From positions 1 through 45,898 of the IMG/VR virus record IMGVR_UViG_3300025759_000166: a DNA stretch of 45,898 nt. The stretch is one strand, 5' to 3'. Every line of letters starts with the position of its first letter. Position 1 is the stretch's first letter. Below are positions 1 through 9,913 of the stretch, piece after piece. The notes below the pieces were generated by a model, which worked only from the letters and a program-made list of their open reading frames with translations, made no database searches and was not told where the DNA came from. This stretch comes from a virus. A program made the position numbers and the translations under genes.

Positions 1-147
1 TTTAAACATAGCATTGGTCACTTAGCCAACCCCTTCAGATCGGCAAAGTCAGCAGCTATATTCTCAATACCCAAATCTTCTCGGGTTATTTTCTTCGCGT
101 TAAATAGAGCATCCTGGAGTCCTTTCGCCGTATTCCACATTCCATTG
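1..147. repeat. Contig-end direct repeat, left copy
   Basis: These 147 bases recur as 45751-45898. The match is exact apart from one base: the run of T after CAC near position 22 has two T here and three in the right copy. This is what is expected when an assembler linearises a circular or terminally redundant phage genome. The shorter T run introduces a stop into the minus-strand virion gene, so this copy is probably the one carrying the error. Confidence 0.93.
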
Positions 148-2447
148 CGGAACATCGATGGGAATAAATCAGCAAACTGAGTTATGGTACTGGTAGGTGA
201 TCCTAATGCTGTAATGTGTGTTACTGATTTGTAAGCGTTCACAAGGCCGTTACTCTTACCCGTATTAAAATACGCCTGTAGCATATTCATTACTTGCTGC
301 TCATTTTCCGGCGCGAGTTTACCTTCATCCATTAAGCGAGCAACGTGGGTTCCAACATCCTGACTATGCCAATTGCCTCGCATCCTTTCATTAGCCATAG
401 AAAGGTCAGTTACAACGTCCCTTGATCCCTTGTTAAAAAACCGACGATCTGCCATCAACTTTGCTGCATTGTCAATATATTGCAATAAGGCCGTGGGTGT
501 ATCCTCGTAATATTGAGCCAAGTCAGCAGTTAGTTTCTTAATACTTCTCTGTTTAAAGTTACCCTGTGGTGAATTGGGGTTACCACTCCGAAGATCACTC
601 AATACCTGATTGAATATCTCGGCCCTAGCAGGTTGCTCCATAGCATCCCAGTCCATGCCCATGCCTTCTGCCTTACGACGACCAGCAATATTTATCTCGC
701 CCCAATCCTTGTCACGATACAATCGATTGAGTAGTCCAGCATAATCACGTATCTTACGTGGCATATACTCCTTTAAATACCCAACCTTAAACCCTTCCTT
801 ACCTGCCTTCTGATGAATTTCATCTAATAGACCGCGAACAGCCTTATAAGTGTCCTTCATGTGATAGTCATCGGTGATTTTGGCTATAGTTTCCGCATCA
901 CCATTTTTAAACGCCAAATCCAGTTTCTTCTTTGTAACCCTGGGTAGCTTTTTATACTGTTTAAGGAATGGAGCAACCGCAACGTGTGATCGGGCTTGTC
1001 CTGTCCCTACTTCATACGCATGAGCGCGAACCGTTTTACCTAATCCCTCGGCCATATTGTCGAGCCTGGTCGATATGGGTTGGATGAATTCGTTAACTAA
1101 CTGTCCCGTGGCCCGTTTCTTTTCGAGAACATTGCGACCGAATCGCGTTAAGGCACCCGGTTCTTCGTCTAACGATCGGGGATCACCCTTAGTTCCAGTA
1201 TCTCTAACCTTCTCTTTCCGTATAGGTGGGGGTGAGCTGGCTGGTGCCTTGGTCTTAGGAGTAGTATTAACCGAACCACCTTGCTCTGCTATCTGGCGTT
1301 TGATATTATCGACTTCTGCTTGCTGTTTTTGCACTGTGCGACTTGTAGCTCCATTAGCAGTAAGGGCTTTGGGGTTTTCTTTCCTGCGCTTTAATGTTGC
1401 TTCTAATCGTGCTTGAGCAATCTCTAGGTCGTGGTTTAAATCTTTATATGAACCCACCTCAAAATCATTAGGATCATAATTTGCAGTCTCAATTTCCCGT
1501 TTCTTTTCGAGAATATTGCGACCGGCCCTAGCAATAACACCCGGTTCCCCGTCCAACGACCGAAGTTCCACTGCCTCTTCAAAAACCTTTCTTTGCAAAT
1601 CGCTATGCCCACGGCCCTTGAGGAATTTAGAAATAGCCTTGGGTGACTTTAATGCTGCGGGAACCACCGCTCCCATAGTGGCATCGAGTGCCAACTGGTT
1701 TTTACTGAATTCCTCTTGATCGCCGGATGCGATGTTACCAGCTTGAATAAGGGGATTAGTAGCAGTATTAACCAATGCGCCTGTTAGAGCTTGTTTGCCT
1801 AGCGTTTTTAAAACAGTTGCCCCTTTACCACCAGGAACAAAAGTCTCGGGTGTAGCCGACGAACCAGCCAATTGCCCCACTAATGCCACGGAGCCTTCCA
1901 CGAATCCATCGTAATCCGGCATCCCAGCATACTCACCGGCACGACGGGCTTGTTTAGCTAACCCGTCGATAAGTTCCTTGCGCCGTTGCGGTGTTTTCTC
2001 TGCTATGCGAACCTTATCCGCTGCTTGCCTTTCCCTTATTTGATCATCGGTCAGTTCAGGGTAATTAGAAAAGCCGCCGTTCTCCCGGCGAAACAATTCC
2101 TGGTCAAACTCATCAATGCGTTTTTGAGCCAGTTGGATTTCATTCTCAGTTCCAATACCCGTCTCTTTCATTTTAGCCACCATACCCGCCGAGGTATTGC
2201 TAAAAAAGGATTGACGGGCATTCTGGTAGAACCGCTCACCGTTGTCGGTTTCTTTATCTTTCTTTTCTTCGTACCCCTCCTTGAAGGCACCCTCTATTAA
2301 CGTGTTTTCCTCGTCGCTCAAACCGTAGCGATCCTTAATACGGCCACGGGTAGCGGGTTCGTCGATGGGCGTTCCAAAAACCTTCGGTTCCTCAATGGGT
2401 GTGCCGAATTGTTTGGGTTCCTCAATGGGTGTGCCGAAGTTGGCCAT
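18..2447 (-). CDS. Giant internal/ejection virion protein, N-terminal 809 residues (continues across contig join)
   Basis: This is the N-terminal part of a protein of about 1074 residues whose end lies at 44974-45898. The apparent stop at position 18 comes from the missing T in the left contig end. The N-terminus carries three tandem copies of a motif like FGTPIEEPK. Around residues 290-315 and 420-445 there is an internal duplication sharing SLDxEPG and GRNxLEKKR, separated by a coiled-coil and Pro/Ser-rich linker. The last of three large genes after the spike is where podoviruses encode DNA-ejection proteins (T7 gp14-16, P22 gp7/16/20), so an ejection role is inferred. I see no clear transglycosylase domain. 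It overlaps the upstream gene by one base (TAATG). Confidence 0.75.
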   Translation of the reverse strand: MANFGTPIEEPKQFGTPIEEPKVFGTPIDEPATRGRIKDRYGLSDEENTLIEGAFKEGYEEKKDKETDNGERFYQNARQSFFSNTSAGMVAKMKETGIGTENEIQLAQKRIDEFDQELFRRENGGFSNYPELTDDQIRERQAADKVRIAEKTPQRRKELIDGLAKQARRAGEYAGMPDYDGFVEGSVALVGQLAGSSATPETFVPGGKGATVLKTLGKQALTGALVNTATNPLIQAGNIASGDQEEFSKNQLALDATMGAVVPAALKSPKAISKFLKGRGHSDLQRKVFEEAVELRSLDGEPGVIARAGRNILEKKREIETANYDPNDFEVGSYKDLNHDLEIAQARLEATLKRRKENPKALTANGATSRTVQKQQAEVDNIKRQIAEQGGSVNTTPKTKAPASSPPPIRKEKVRDTGTKGDPRSLDEEPGALTRFGRNVLEKKRATGQLVNEFIQPISTRLDNMAEGLGKTVRAHAYEVGTGQARSHVAVAPFLKQYKKLPRVTKKKLDLAFKNGDAETIAKITDDYHMKDTYKAVRGLLDEIHQKAGKEGFKVGYLKEYMPRKIRDYAGLLNRLYRDKDWGEINIAGRRKAEGMGMDWDAMEQPARAEIFNQVLSDLRSGNPNSPQGNFKQRSIKKLTADLAQYYEDTPTALLQYIDNAAKLMADRRFFNKGSRDVVTDLSMANERMRGNWHSQDVGTHVARLMDEGKLAPENEQQVMNMLQAYFNTGKSNGLVNAYKSVTHITALGSPTSTITQFADLFPSMFRNGMWNTAKGLQDALFNAKKITREDLGIENIAADFADLKGLAK

Positions 2448-3397
2448 TATTTTTGAGCTAGAGTTCCATCAGCGTTTCGGAATTTAGCACCAGGGGGTAG
2501 TGCATCAAATTCCTCCTGAGTGGTAATAGTGGGTAGTTCTTCCTGTTCGGGGGCTATGGCCGTCGCTTCGCTTTGCGTAGCCGGTGTTGCTGTTTTTTCC
2601 TTTTTGGTATCCGAGAAAGATTCATACCCCAATGCTTCCAGTGTTCTTTCAAAGGCCGGGTTAATGTCCTGATCGCCGAAACCCAATTTACCCGCTCTCT
2701 TACCGGATTTATTACGAGTCCTAGCGTAATACGTTCCCAATGGGGAATCGGGATCAAGAACATCATTGAGTTGTTTTGCTTTTTCTACCGGAGTTAAATC
2801 AGCCGTATTGGGTATACGCTCCCACTTATTACCATCATGGAATATCTCAGTTCCACCCGGTAAGGTTTGTGTGGTACCCGACAATTTCTGTAGTTCTTGT
2901 TCTATTTTCAATTGTTCCTCGGCGATTGCTTGACGCTGCGCTGCTGTTTTAGCATTAAGCATATTAATCTCGGTTTGCGTTTTGGCTTGATTTAGTTCCG
3001 CAAGCGACATCTTTTCCTTTAATGCCAAATCCCTTTCGTCACGACGGCTGGCTGCCACTGTGTTGGTGTTCTCAAAGGCTTGCTGTTTCATATCGAACCG
3101 CTGTTTAGCCGCTTCGGCAGCGGCTTGCTGCTGGATATTCATAAATTGCAACACATTCTCAGCACCCACGCCCTTAACACCGGCCTTAGCATCCTCCTCA
3201 TCCATTCCCTGGGCTACAAAGAAATTGATAGCGGTTGTTTCTCGCTGTTTTTCTTCCTTCTTCTTACGATTACCCTGAATGGCAGCACCTAGCCCCTCGC
3301 CAAATCGCTGCAACCCCTGTGCTAGTAGCTGTCCCGAAACGTCCTGCGTTGTAGCCGTTCCACTAAAGTATCTGTTATTTCCGTTTGCGTTAGCCAT
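2447..3397 (-). CDS. Internal virion/ejection-like coiled-coil protein
   Basis: This 316-residue protein has no signal peptide or membrane segment. Residues about 45-175 are Gln/Ala/Lys/Glu-rich with strong coiled-coil character, and the C-terminus is Glu/Pro-rich and looks disordered. Its position between a glycine-tailed 306-residue protein and the 1074-residue protein, with one-base start-stop overlaps on both sides, matches the middle member of a podovirus three-gene ejection set. The function is inferred from position and composition. I recognise no specific family. Confidence 0.7.
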   Translation of the reverse strand: MANANGNNRYFSGTATTQDVSGQLLAQGLQRFGEGLGAAIQGNRKKKEEKQRETTAINFFVAQGMDEEDAKAGVKGVGAENVLQFMNIQQQAAAEAAKQRFDMKQQAFENTNTVAASRRDERDLALKEKMSLAELNQAKTQTEINMLNAKTAAQRQAIAEEQLKIEQELQKLSGTTQTLPGGTEIFHDGNKWERIPNTADLTPVEKAKQLNDVLDPDSPLGTYYARTRNKSGKRAGKLGFGDQDINPAFERTLEALGYESFSDTKKEKTATPATQSEATAIAPEQEELPTITTQEEFDALPPGAKFRNADGTLAQK

Positions 3398-4317
3398 TAC
3401 CCGAATATTCCTCCAATAGCCGTACCAGTACCACCCAACAACCCGCCAATTATACCCGCGTTATTGTTTTTCTGATTAATGTCGGCGTTGAGTTTATTAG
3501 TTGCCATACTAGATGACAGTCCATTAAAGTCATTCATGAAGTTGGGCCGAGTTGAGTTCTGGTTATTAAAGTTACTCTGACCAAACATACCGCCCGTTGT
3601 GGATTGGTTTACTGATTGTCTACCTAGTATCAACTGGGCAGGATCAATAAAGGTGGATAGCTGGTTGTTGATCTTCTGCTGTCCACGGCTAAACTCCCGG
3701 TTGGACATCTCACCCGCGAAAGCTCTAGCCCGATCCTGACGTTGACGTATCATCGCATCGGTGTTCAGTATCTCATTACCCACACTCATACCAGATCGTA
3801 GCATACCACGGTCATTGTCAGCCTGTCGTGAGAACTGTTGAACATTACGTTGATCCTGTTCGGAGAGTTGACCGTTGAGCTTTAACTCATCACCCGCCAT
3901 CTTGTAAAGCAACTCATGACCAGCCTCTTGTGGAAGTTGGTTGTTGATAAGCCGGAACAACATTTCGTTCTCGCCCTCAACCATTCCGCGAACCCGACCC
4001 TTGTTGTTTTCCACATCGGCCAAGTCCGTCTCGCGTTGCAGTGCGTTAGCCTCAGCGTTCTGAGTATTGATCCTTTTAGTGGCCCGTTCGTTAATATCTA
4101 ACAAGCCATCCTGATCACCTACACCCTCTAACAACCCCTGTTGCTTTGACAGTTCGTTAGCGGTCATTTGTGGGTTGGTTTTTCTGTCTAGCTCTACCAA
4201 CGCTGGAACATAATCAATGAGTGACTGCATTGAATCCCTGTTAATAGCATTGTAATCATCACGGGATAAAGCCCCTGAGTCCCCACCGCCAAATATTGCG
4301 TCAAATAATCCACTCAT
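3397..4317 (-). CDS. Internal virion/ejection-like protein with Gly-rich C-terminus
   Basis: This 306-residue protein is mostly helical and rich in Asn, Gln and Arg. Its last 25 residues form a small-residue hydrophobic segment (NNAGIIGGLLGGTGTAIGG), as seen in phage proteins that insert into the host envelope during DNA ejection. The N-terminus (MSGLFDAIFGGG) is also short and glycine-rich. It follows the GNAT-like gene with a 4-base ATGA overlap and runs into the next virion gene with a one-base overlap. It is the first of three consecutive putative ejection proteins. The role is inferred, not shown by a named domain. Confidence 0.65.
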   Translation of the reverse strand: MSGLFDAIFGGGDSGALSRDDYNAINRDSMQSLIDYVPALVELDRKTNPQMTANELSKQQGLLEGVGDQDGLLDINERATKRINTQNAEANALQRETDLADVENNKGRVRGMVEGENEMLFRLINNQLPQEAGHELLYKMAGDELKLNGQLSEQDQRNVQQFSRQADNDRGMLRSGMSVGNEILNTDAMIRQRQDRARAFAGEMSNREFSRGQQKINNQLSTFIDPAQLILGRQSVNQSTTGGMFGQSNFNNQNSTRPNFMNDFNGLSSSMATNKLNADINQKNNNAGIIGGLLGGTGTAIGGIFG

Positions 4318-4673
4318 AATCTTGTTCCTTTCATAAATAATGTTCCTCTTAATACCCTTTTAAAACCCAACCGATCAGCTACGCTAACGAAAGGGCTAGT
4401 GTCCTCTAAAACCGTTTGATACCACTTATGGCCATGGCTGAGCATTTTCCTATCAATCTCATTCAGAACCCGTTTTGTTCTTAAAGCGTTTTGATCACGT
4501 GTATCAAACCACCCATGCACTAATGGTATACCACCCATAGAAACGTAACCCGTTATTTTGTCGCCGGTCTTGATCACATGCGTCGGCGCGAATACCGCAT
4601 GATTATCCGCAGCAGCTTCATGCTGAAGAATGTTGAGCGTGTGGATGTCGTTGATGGGTTGTAAGGTTGTCAT
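4314..4673 (-). CDS. GNAT-like small virion-associated protein
   Basis: This 119-residue protein has a C-terminal segment (FVSVADRLGFKRVLRGTLFM) that resembles the last strands of GNAT acyltransferase folds, where a GF(K/R) motif precedes the final strand. Small GNAT-like proteins are common beside internal virion genes in podoviruses, often with no proven enzymatic activity. The acetyl-CoA-binding P-loop (Q/RxxGxG/A) is not evident, so it may be an inactive, structural version. It lies 8 bp after the spike gene and overlaps the next gene by 4 bases. Confidence 0.5.
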   Translation of the reverse strand: MTTLQPINDIHTLNILQHEAAADNHAVFAPTHVIKTGDKITGYVSMGGIPLVHGWFDTRDQNALRTKRVLNEIDRKMLSHGHKWYQTVLEDTSPFVSVADRLGFKRVLRGTLFMKGTRL

Positions 4674-4681
4674 TAGATAAA

Positions 4682-6661
4682 TTAGTGGACTAAAGTTTTT
4701 AACATTCCCATTGACCAGCTTTGCCCCCCCAATTTCTGAGAAACAATCTGTATACCTATTTCATCTCCCTGTAGTCTTGATCCCAAACTGGTAAAGCCAT
4801 CCACTGCATAACCAATTGTTCGGGTGCCGTATGTGGACACACCATCAAATGTTGACCATTGTACCGCTAATGGAGGATCAACAAATCTCAAGTAGTGGGT
4901 TCCAGACGGTAAGGTTCCCGTTAAATCAATAGCACTGCCTCCTAATGTTTCCGACAATGTAACGGCTGTTGTGGAAACCGACTCGATATAATAAGTATTG
5001 CCATTAGTTAGCCCCCCTATTGCCGAATCCCCTTCAACATAAGTGACCGCGTCACCAACCGAAAAATCGGTGTTAACATTCCAATCGGTAGTATCTAATG
5101 TCAGGGTTTCGGCACTGTTATCCATCGCTGTTACAGCGCGTTGTGCTAAATTATTTTCTACCCACAATTTAACCTCGACACAGCGGTCATCATACCCCGA
5201 TACCACCGTTGTAAATCGTGCGGGTATAGTTTTTGCACCTGAGTTGCCAGTTGTCGATGGACTGGTAATGTCCATAACCTTCGTTGTTCCATTGTAAGCT
5301 ACTGTTGCAGTGCCACTAGCTACCCAGTCACCGATACCATATTGGAATATAGTGTTACCAGTTTCGTCACGCTCTCCCAGTATATTAAATCCAACATCCA
5401 ATTGATCTACGCCTAGTATAACGTGTCCATCTCCCAACCACTTACCTTCAGCACCACCGCCGGTGTAATCACAGTTATTTGCTTTTACTACCTGGTCGGC
5501 ACCGATCTCAAATGCATAACCACCCTCAAATTTACAATCAGTAAACGAACAGGTCGTAGCAAAGTTGGTACTTACCTTAATGATAGCTGTTACACTACTG
5601 TAGCTGGTAAATTCGGTTTGAAAGAATGACCACCCATGTCCAGCCAAACCACCATCCACAAACTCAACAGCATAATCGTTACCGTGTTCGCTTTCAAATA
5701 CGCCACCAATCACCAGGTTACGCATGATAGTATTACCCCCATAAGGCGGTGTTGCAACCAACTTAGCGTGTGACCACGTTCCAGCCCATATGTGCCTGTT
5801 ATCAGCATGTGAGGGTATCGTCGCACCAGAATAACGGGTTTGCACCCCAAATAAAGCGTTGTTGCGAGCATCGTTAGCGAAGGCTACATTTCGCTTATTG
5901 TTGCTGATTTTCATGGACAGGAACGTGCTGTTTTGCGCCCCATCCAAGACTAGACCACCCTCGGTATGATTCAGTATTCGAACATGCTCAATGTAGGCTC
6001 CACTACTAGCAGCTTGCACAATCATTCCAAATTCAGCAATGTCATTACCATCAATCCTAAGATCGTGAACATGACTATTAGAGGAAACATTTAACCGCGC
6101 ATCAGCATGGTTAGCTTTTAATACGGAAGCACCGTGCGATTCACCATTCAGGGTTCTTTCGTCCTCTAAGTCAATCAAACCACTATACTCAAAAGTTCCT
6201 TCTGGAATAAATATTCTCTTACCAGTGGCTATACACAGATTGATCGTAGCCGTATTATCCGCTGCCGCTGTGGTTACCGCGCCAGCCCACTTAATATTGA
6301 TAGGGGTATTAAAGGATCTTTTATAGCGAACCCCATTGGCATCGACAATACAAGTAAAGCCATCATCCGCTGTTACGGCATCCGAAGTATCAACAAACAG
6401 GGGTGGCCCAAAGTCACCGTCACCATCCGTGTAATAACCAGACAGATACACAGCCGTATTATCAGTAAAAGAGTCTGTGTTGTTTCTCAGATCATTTACG
6501 TTACCAAAACCACCGGTTAATTCTACTGACAATTCGGTATTAGTAATACTCCCCGGATTCACCTGGAACGTCCCGCCGCCTAAGCGGTTAAGTTTATCGT
6601 TAGTGACCTTCTCGTTACTGGTTAAAATAAGATCTGGTGTTCTTGTAATTTCTCCACTCAT
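4682..6661 (-). CDS. Tailspike-like protein with right-handed beta-helix
   Basis: This 659-residue protein begins with a short N-terminal region (about residues 1-95) of the type that attaches fibres to the tail. Next comes a pectate-lyase-like region in which about residues 125-400 show the Asn- and Val/Ile-rich repeats of right-handed beta-helices (for example HVHDLRIDGNDIAEFGMIVQ). The C-terminal 200 residues are beta-rich and may trimerise or bind glycan. Such spikes usually bind and often cleave host surface polysaccharide. Catalytic acids cannot be assigned by eye. It follows the nozzle-like gene by one base. Confidence 0.75.
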   Translation of the reverse strand: MSGEITRTPDLILTSNEKVTNDKLNRLGGGTFQVNPGSITNTELSVELTGGFGNVNDLRNNTDSFTDNTAVYLSGYYTDGDGDFGPPLFVDTSDAVTADDGFTCIVDANGVRYKRSFNTPINIKWAGAVTTAAADNTATINLCIATGKRIFIPEGTFEYSGLIDLEDERTLNGESHGASVLKANHADARLNVSSNSHVHDLRIDGNDIAEFGMIVQAASSGAYIEHVRILNHTEGGLVLDGAQNSTFLSMKISNNKRNVAFANDARNNALFGVQTRYSGATIPSHADNRHIWAGTWSHAKLVATPPYGGNTIMRNLVIGGVFESEHGNDYAVEFVDGGLAGHGWSFFQTEFTSYSSVTAIIKVSTNFATTCSFTDCKFEGGYAFEIGADQVVKANNCDYTGGGAEGKWLGDGHVILGVDQLDVGFNILGERDETGNTIFQYGIGDWVASGTATVAYNGTTKVMDITSPSTTGNSGAKTIPARFTTVVSGYDDRCVEVKLWVENNLAQRAVTAMDNSAETLTLDTTDWNVNTDFSVGDAVTYVEGDSAIGGLTNGNTYYIESVSTTAVTLSETLGGSAIDLTGTLPSGTHYLRFVDPPLAVQWSTFDGVSTYGTRTIGYAVDGFTSLGSRLQGDEIGIQIVSQKLGGQSWSMGMLKTLVH

Positions 6662-6662
6662 A

Positions 6663-8741
6663 TTAAACTCTTCCCCCTGCTAAATCCTGTTGTCTTTTAA
6701 TGTCCAAACTGACGTTCTTGATCTTTACCCGACCATCGTTAACGTCGATTCTAACCTGAAAATAATTACCTGTCCTGTTGATAAGTTGACTCTCGTTAAC
6801 TATCTGAAATTTGCCCAACTGAATACCCTCCTCGGTCCTGTCGAAATCAACACCCGTTGCACTGTCATTGGGAAATACCGCATAATCATACCGGTAAGGG
6901 TCGCCGTGGTACAGGGTAATGCTTGCCGGATCGTAATCGGTCTTACCCCACACTAGATAGGTATAACGATTGGAACTATTGGTGTTAGATGATAGAACCG
7001 TATTGAGGCTAGCGGTCGTATCAGTGTAGGTCCAAAGGTCATCCAATTCCCCATCAGTTAACACATACATCTTATAATCGGCATTGAACCGCTCAAGGCT
7101 CACATTCAATTTACGGGCTAATTGTTCGACAGCTGCACCCGCAGTTAGACCACGGGTGATCAATGATGATCTTACGCTTTGATAGTCATTGTCCTCGATA
7201 TCACCATAGCCAATCACATGAAGGTTACCAGCGTTCTTAGCGAACATCATCAGTCGTTGCTCACCCAACCAATCGGTTAGGATCGGCGTTCCAGTATAGT
7301 CCATTGTAGGGTGAAAATCCAATGATGCCCAAGCCTGGTTGATTGTATCGTAAACCCCAATCCTGTTAAGGTTAGTGTAGCCGGATAGCAATTCGGTTTC
7401 ATTCAGGAATGCAGCACGGGTTTCTACCCCCGGCTCGAACTTCATGAACAAATAGTAATACCCATCATAGTAAGCTGCTGCCCATGATGAGGGATCTTTG
7501 GCACCGCCCTCTTCAAGTAATGGTTTAATGGGCCAAGATACCGGCTCGCCGGATAGTTCCATGCGTTCCTCGTCCACTTGATTCAACGACCAAACATCAC
7601 CCACTTGGTCGCAAAACCACAATTGGTTACCCACATTCACTATGGTGTTAGGAGCACCACAACCCACCCGCGAACTGATCTGGCGGGTTCGTATATTGGT
7701 GGCCACGTCACCATAGATGTTATCAATTAGAAAAATGCTGTTAGTCAAAAACACCAACATCCCATACTTACCAAATGGGAAGAGTGCTTCGATAACGTCG
7801 TCGGTTCCGGCGTTGATACGGACCTCGTTGTCCAGTAGGTAGTAACGATCCGGGTTGCCGATGTCGGAGAAATAAAGCGAATCATCCACGAATACCCACA
7901 TGCGATTCTGAAAGAAGGTCCCACGTTTGCAGTTGGGTAATGGTAACACGTAGGTCCCATTAGTGTTCGGTGTGAGTTCAGCCCAAGTTCCGCGTGCTTC
8001 AGTGTAATCCAATACTGACTGGCCGGTCCCACGAAATAGGAACAGACGGTCAAAGGCTTGAACTAGGTGAGCTTCGGTATCCACACCACCGGGTATGGTT
8101 ACCTCAAATGGTCGGTTATGCTCACGACCAAACCATGCTGATGTTTCCGTGATAGCTACTGCATACTCATTGCCGTTAGGATTGGAATACCGGCCCGTAG
8201 CCATGATATTCTGTGAGGCATTGCTGATGACGCTGCGTGGTCCCCTGACGCTATCCAATATATTCCCGGTGGCTAATCGGCACCATACGAATGTTTCACC
8301 GGTTACTGATTGGCCGTTGAGTATAAATTGGGGTTCGACCGGGATAACCCCACCGGATTCATTTCCGGTTACACGCAGTATCAATCCACTCGTAAAACGT
8401 AGATACTCAAAACCCTGGGTATAGGGCGTTCCGCTGGTAGCACCACTGTCCACTGTAACACCAGCATCCAACCCGTTGTTAGTCCATGTCCCCGTAAGGG
8501 CACCACCACCATTAGTATACTCCCCATCGTAAGGCCAGTTATCCGGGTAGAACCAACTGATAGCGGGATTAGCCGGGCGGGTAACAGCCTCCTTGGTGCG
8601 GAACCGCATGTTCTCAGCATAGGATACTACACCCTCACTGAGTTTATCGGGAGAGGTTCGGGCATCCATACCAACAAAACCACCATCACCCACGCGGGTG
8701 TAGTTATCGTCCAGTTGACCGTATGATGAAAAGAGGCTCAT
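6663..8741 (-). CDS. Tail nozzle-like (P22 gp10/T7 gp12-type) structural protein
   Basis: This 692-residue protein has an N-terminal segment (GGFVGMDARTSPDKLSEG and the following ENMRFR) typical of phage tube/nozzle proteins, which start by describing which variables are set on the tail ring. Residues about 180-500 contain recurring short strands with aromatic and Gly turns (FFQNRMWVFVDDSLYFSD, GNQLWFCDQVGDVWSL) that look like beta-propeller blades. In P22 and T7 relatives this protein forms the tail nozzle below the adaptor. Assignment rests on this pattern and on position in the tail module. An N- to C-terminal family match was not tested. Confidence 0.62.
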   Translation of the reverse strand: MSLFSSYGQLDDNYTRVGDGGFVGMDARTSPDKLSEGVVSYAENMRFRTKEAVTRPANPAISWFYPDNWPYDGEYTNGGGALTGTWTNNGLDAGVTVDSGATSGTPYTQGFEYLRFTSGLILRVTGNESGGVIPVEPQFILNGQSVTGETFVWCRLATGNILDSVRGPRSVISNASQNIMATGRYSNPNGNEYAVAITETSAWFGREHNRPFEVTIPGGVDTEAHLVQAFDRLFLFRGTGQSVLDYTEARGTWAELTPNTNGTYVLPLPNCKRGTFFQNRMWVFVDDSLYFSDIGNPDRYYLLDNEVRINAGTDDVIEALFPFGKYGMLVFLTNSIFLIDNIYGDVATNIRTRQISSRVGCGAPNTIVNVGNQLWFCDQVGDVWSLNQVDEERMELSGEPVSWPIKPLLEEGGAKDPSSWAAAYYDGYYYLFMKFEPGVETRAAFLNETELLSGYTNLNRIGVYDTINQAWASLDFHPTMDYTGTPILTDWLGEQRLMMFAKNAGNLHVIGYGDIEDNDYQSVRSSLITRGLTAGAAVEQLARKLNVSLERFNADYKMYVLTDGELDDLWTYTDTTASLNTVLSSNTNSSNRYTYLVWGKTDYDPASITLYHGDPYRYDYAVFPNDSATGVDFDRTEEGIQLGKFQIVNESQLINRTGNYFQVRIDVNDGRVKIKNVSLDIKRQQDLAGGRV

Positions 8742-9913
8742 TCGCTAATTAAATATATTTCAAATTCACAGGCTACGCTGCCAGTTGTAGAACTCACTTT
8801 AGCCATAAACCCAATATCACATGGACCAACAAAAGGACCAAAAGGAACGGTTCGACCAAAAAGGTCAGTGGTTCCTCCGGTTAATCCAGACAGAACTGAC
8901 TTTGCCCTCATGGCCGTATATGGTGCTGCTGTTTCGTCAATGTTCCCTCTGTGGAAAAATATGGCATCTACCGTCTTACCGGAGTCGATGGTGAGATCAG
9001 CCAGAAATACATAAGCGGTTTTACCAGCTGGAACACTGAATGAACCAATTTCTGATTGGCTCTTAGGGAATCCGGTTGCGCCAATGGTTGCCCAATCTGT
9101 GCCACCCGATCCGTTCTCAATCACAATAGCCGCTGAATGACTGCCAGCAGATGACGAAGCATAAGTGCCGGATTTCGATACCCATGCTCGATATAATCTA
9201 GTGAAGGTTGTGGCAGTTACCGCTGATGCGGATGCGCCAGCCGTAGCAAGTGTTTCAGTGACAGCAGCGAAATTCTCATCCAATCCCTCTAATGTCACTT
9301 CCCTAGCACCACTCCCCGCTGCGGTATCATTAGCGTTACCACCCGATTTGATTCTTAACGTAGTGGCTGCGGAAGATTGTGGAGTTTGATATACGCCACC
9401 TAAACAAATCGGAACATATGAGGTTCCTACTGCCGAGTTTCGTCCAAACTTTTTAACGGTCTCTATACCACCCTGTAATCCTCGCGCTACATCTAACCAA
9501 GGGAAGGTTGGTCGAACCAATAAAGCATCGGCATCTAGTCCAAGGCTTTGATTAAGAGGGGAACTTGGTTGCCGGAATGTTCCAAAATAAGTTTGGAGCT
9601 GTAGGACAGTTTGTGTTCCAGTCCCATTAACGAAACGAACCCTGAAATACCTGGGTCCTTTTACAGCAGTATGGAACTCATGGACATTGGCGGCGATCAC
9701 AAATCCCGACGTAGGAAACGTCCTCCAGTTAGTGCCATCCACTGAGAAATCAAAATACAATGTGCCAGCGGTATCACTAAAGCAGGATACCATTACATCG
9801 GAACTCTGATTCTGTTCAGCGGTTCCAGTGAATGTAGCGGAAGCACTTAATGGGGTCGTCGTGCTATTAACAGCACTGACAGTTCCATATCCACTATCTT
9901 TAAAGTAACTCAT
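8738..9913 (-). CDS. Virion structural protein, fibre/adhesin-like
   Basis: This 391-residue beta-rich protein is dominated by Ser, Thr, Gly and Ala. The first 110 residues look like a phage beta-sandwich (SDTAGTLYFDFSVDGTNWRT and KGPRYFRVRFVNGTG), a fold seen in many tail-fibre or baseplate-associated proteins of marine phages. The rest resembles a second jelly-roll-like region. No catalytic motif is visible. It overlaps neighbouring genes by four bases on each side, so it is translated with the tail module. The exact place in the virion is unknown. Confidence 0.6.
   Translation of the reverse strand: MSYFKDSGYGTVSAVNSTTTPLSASATFTGTAEQNQSSDVMVSCFSDTAGTLYFDFSVDGTNWRTFPTSGFVIAANVHEFHTAVKGPRYFRVRFVNGTGTQTVLQLQTYFGTFRQPSSPLNQSLGLDADALLVRPTFPWLDVARGLQGGIETVKKFGRNSAVGTSYVPICLGGVYQTPQSSAATTLRIKSGGNANDTAAGSGAREVTLEGLDENFAAVTETLATAGASASAVTATTFTRLYRAWVSKSGTYASSSAGSHSAAIVIENGSGGTDWATIGATGFPKSQSEIGSFSVPAGKTAYVFLADLTIDSGKTVDAIFFHRGNIDETAAPYTAMRAKSVLSGLTGGTTDLFGRTVPFGPFVGPCDIGFMAKVSSTTGSVACEFEIYLISE

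Noticed and set aside
1057-1416. Plus-strand frames opposite virion genes (for example 1057-1416 and 23657-23995)
   Set aside because: They mirror real minus-strand proteins, have low-complexity or Ser/Arg-rich products and no ribosome site or motif.
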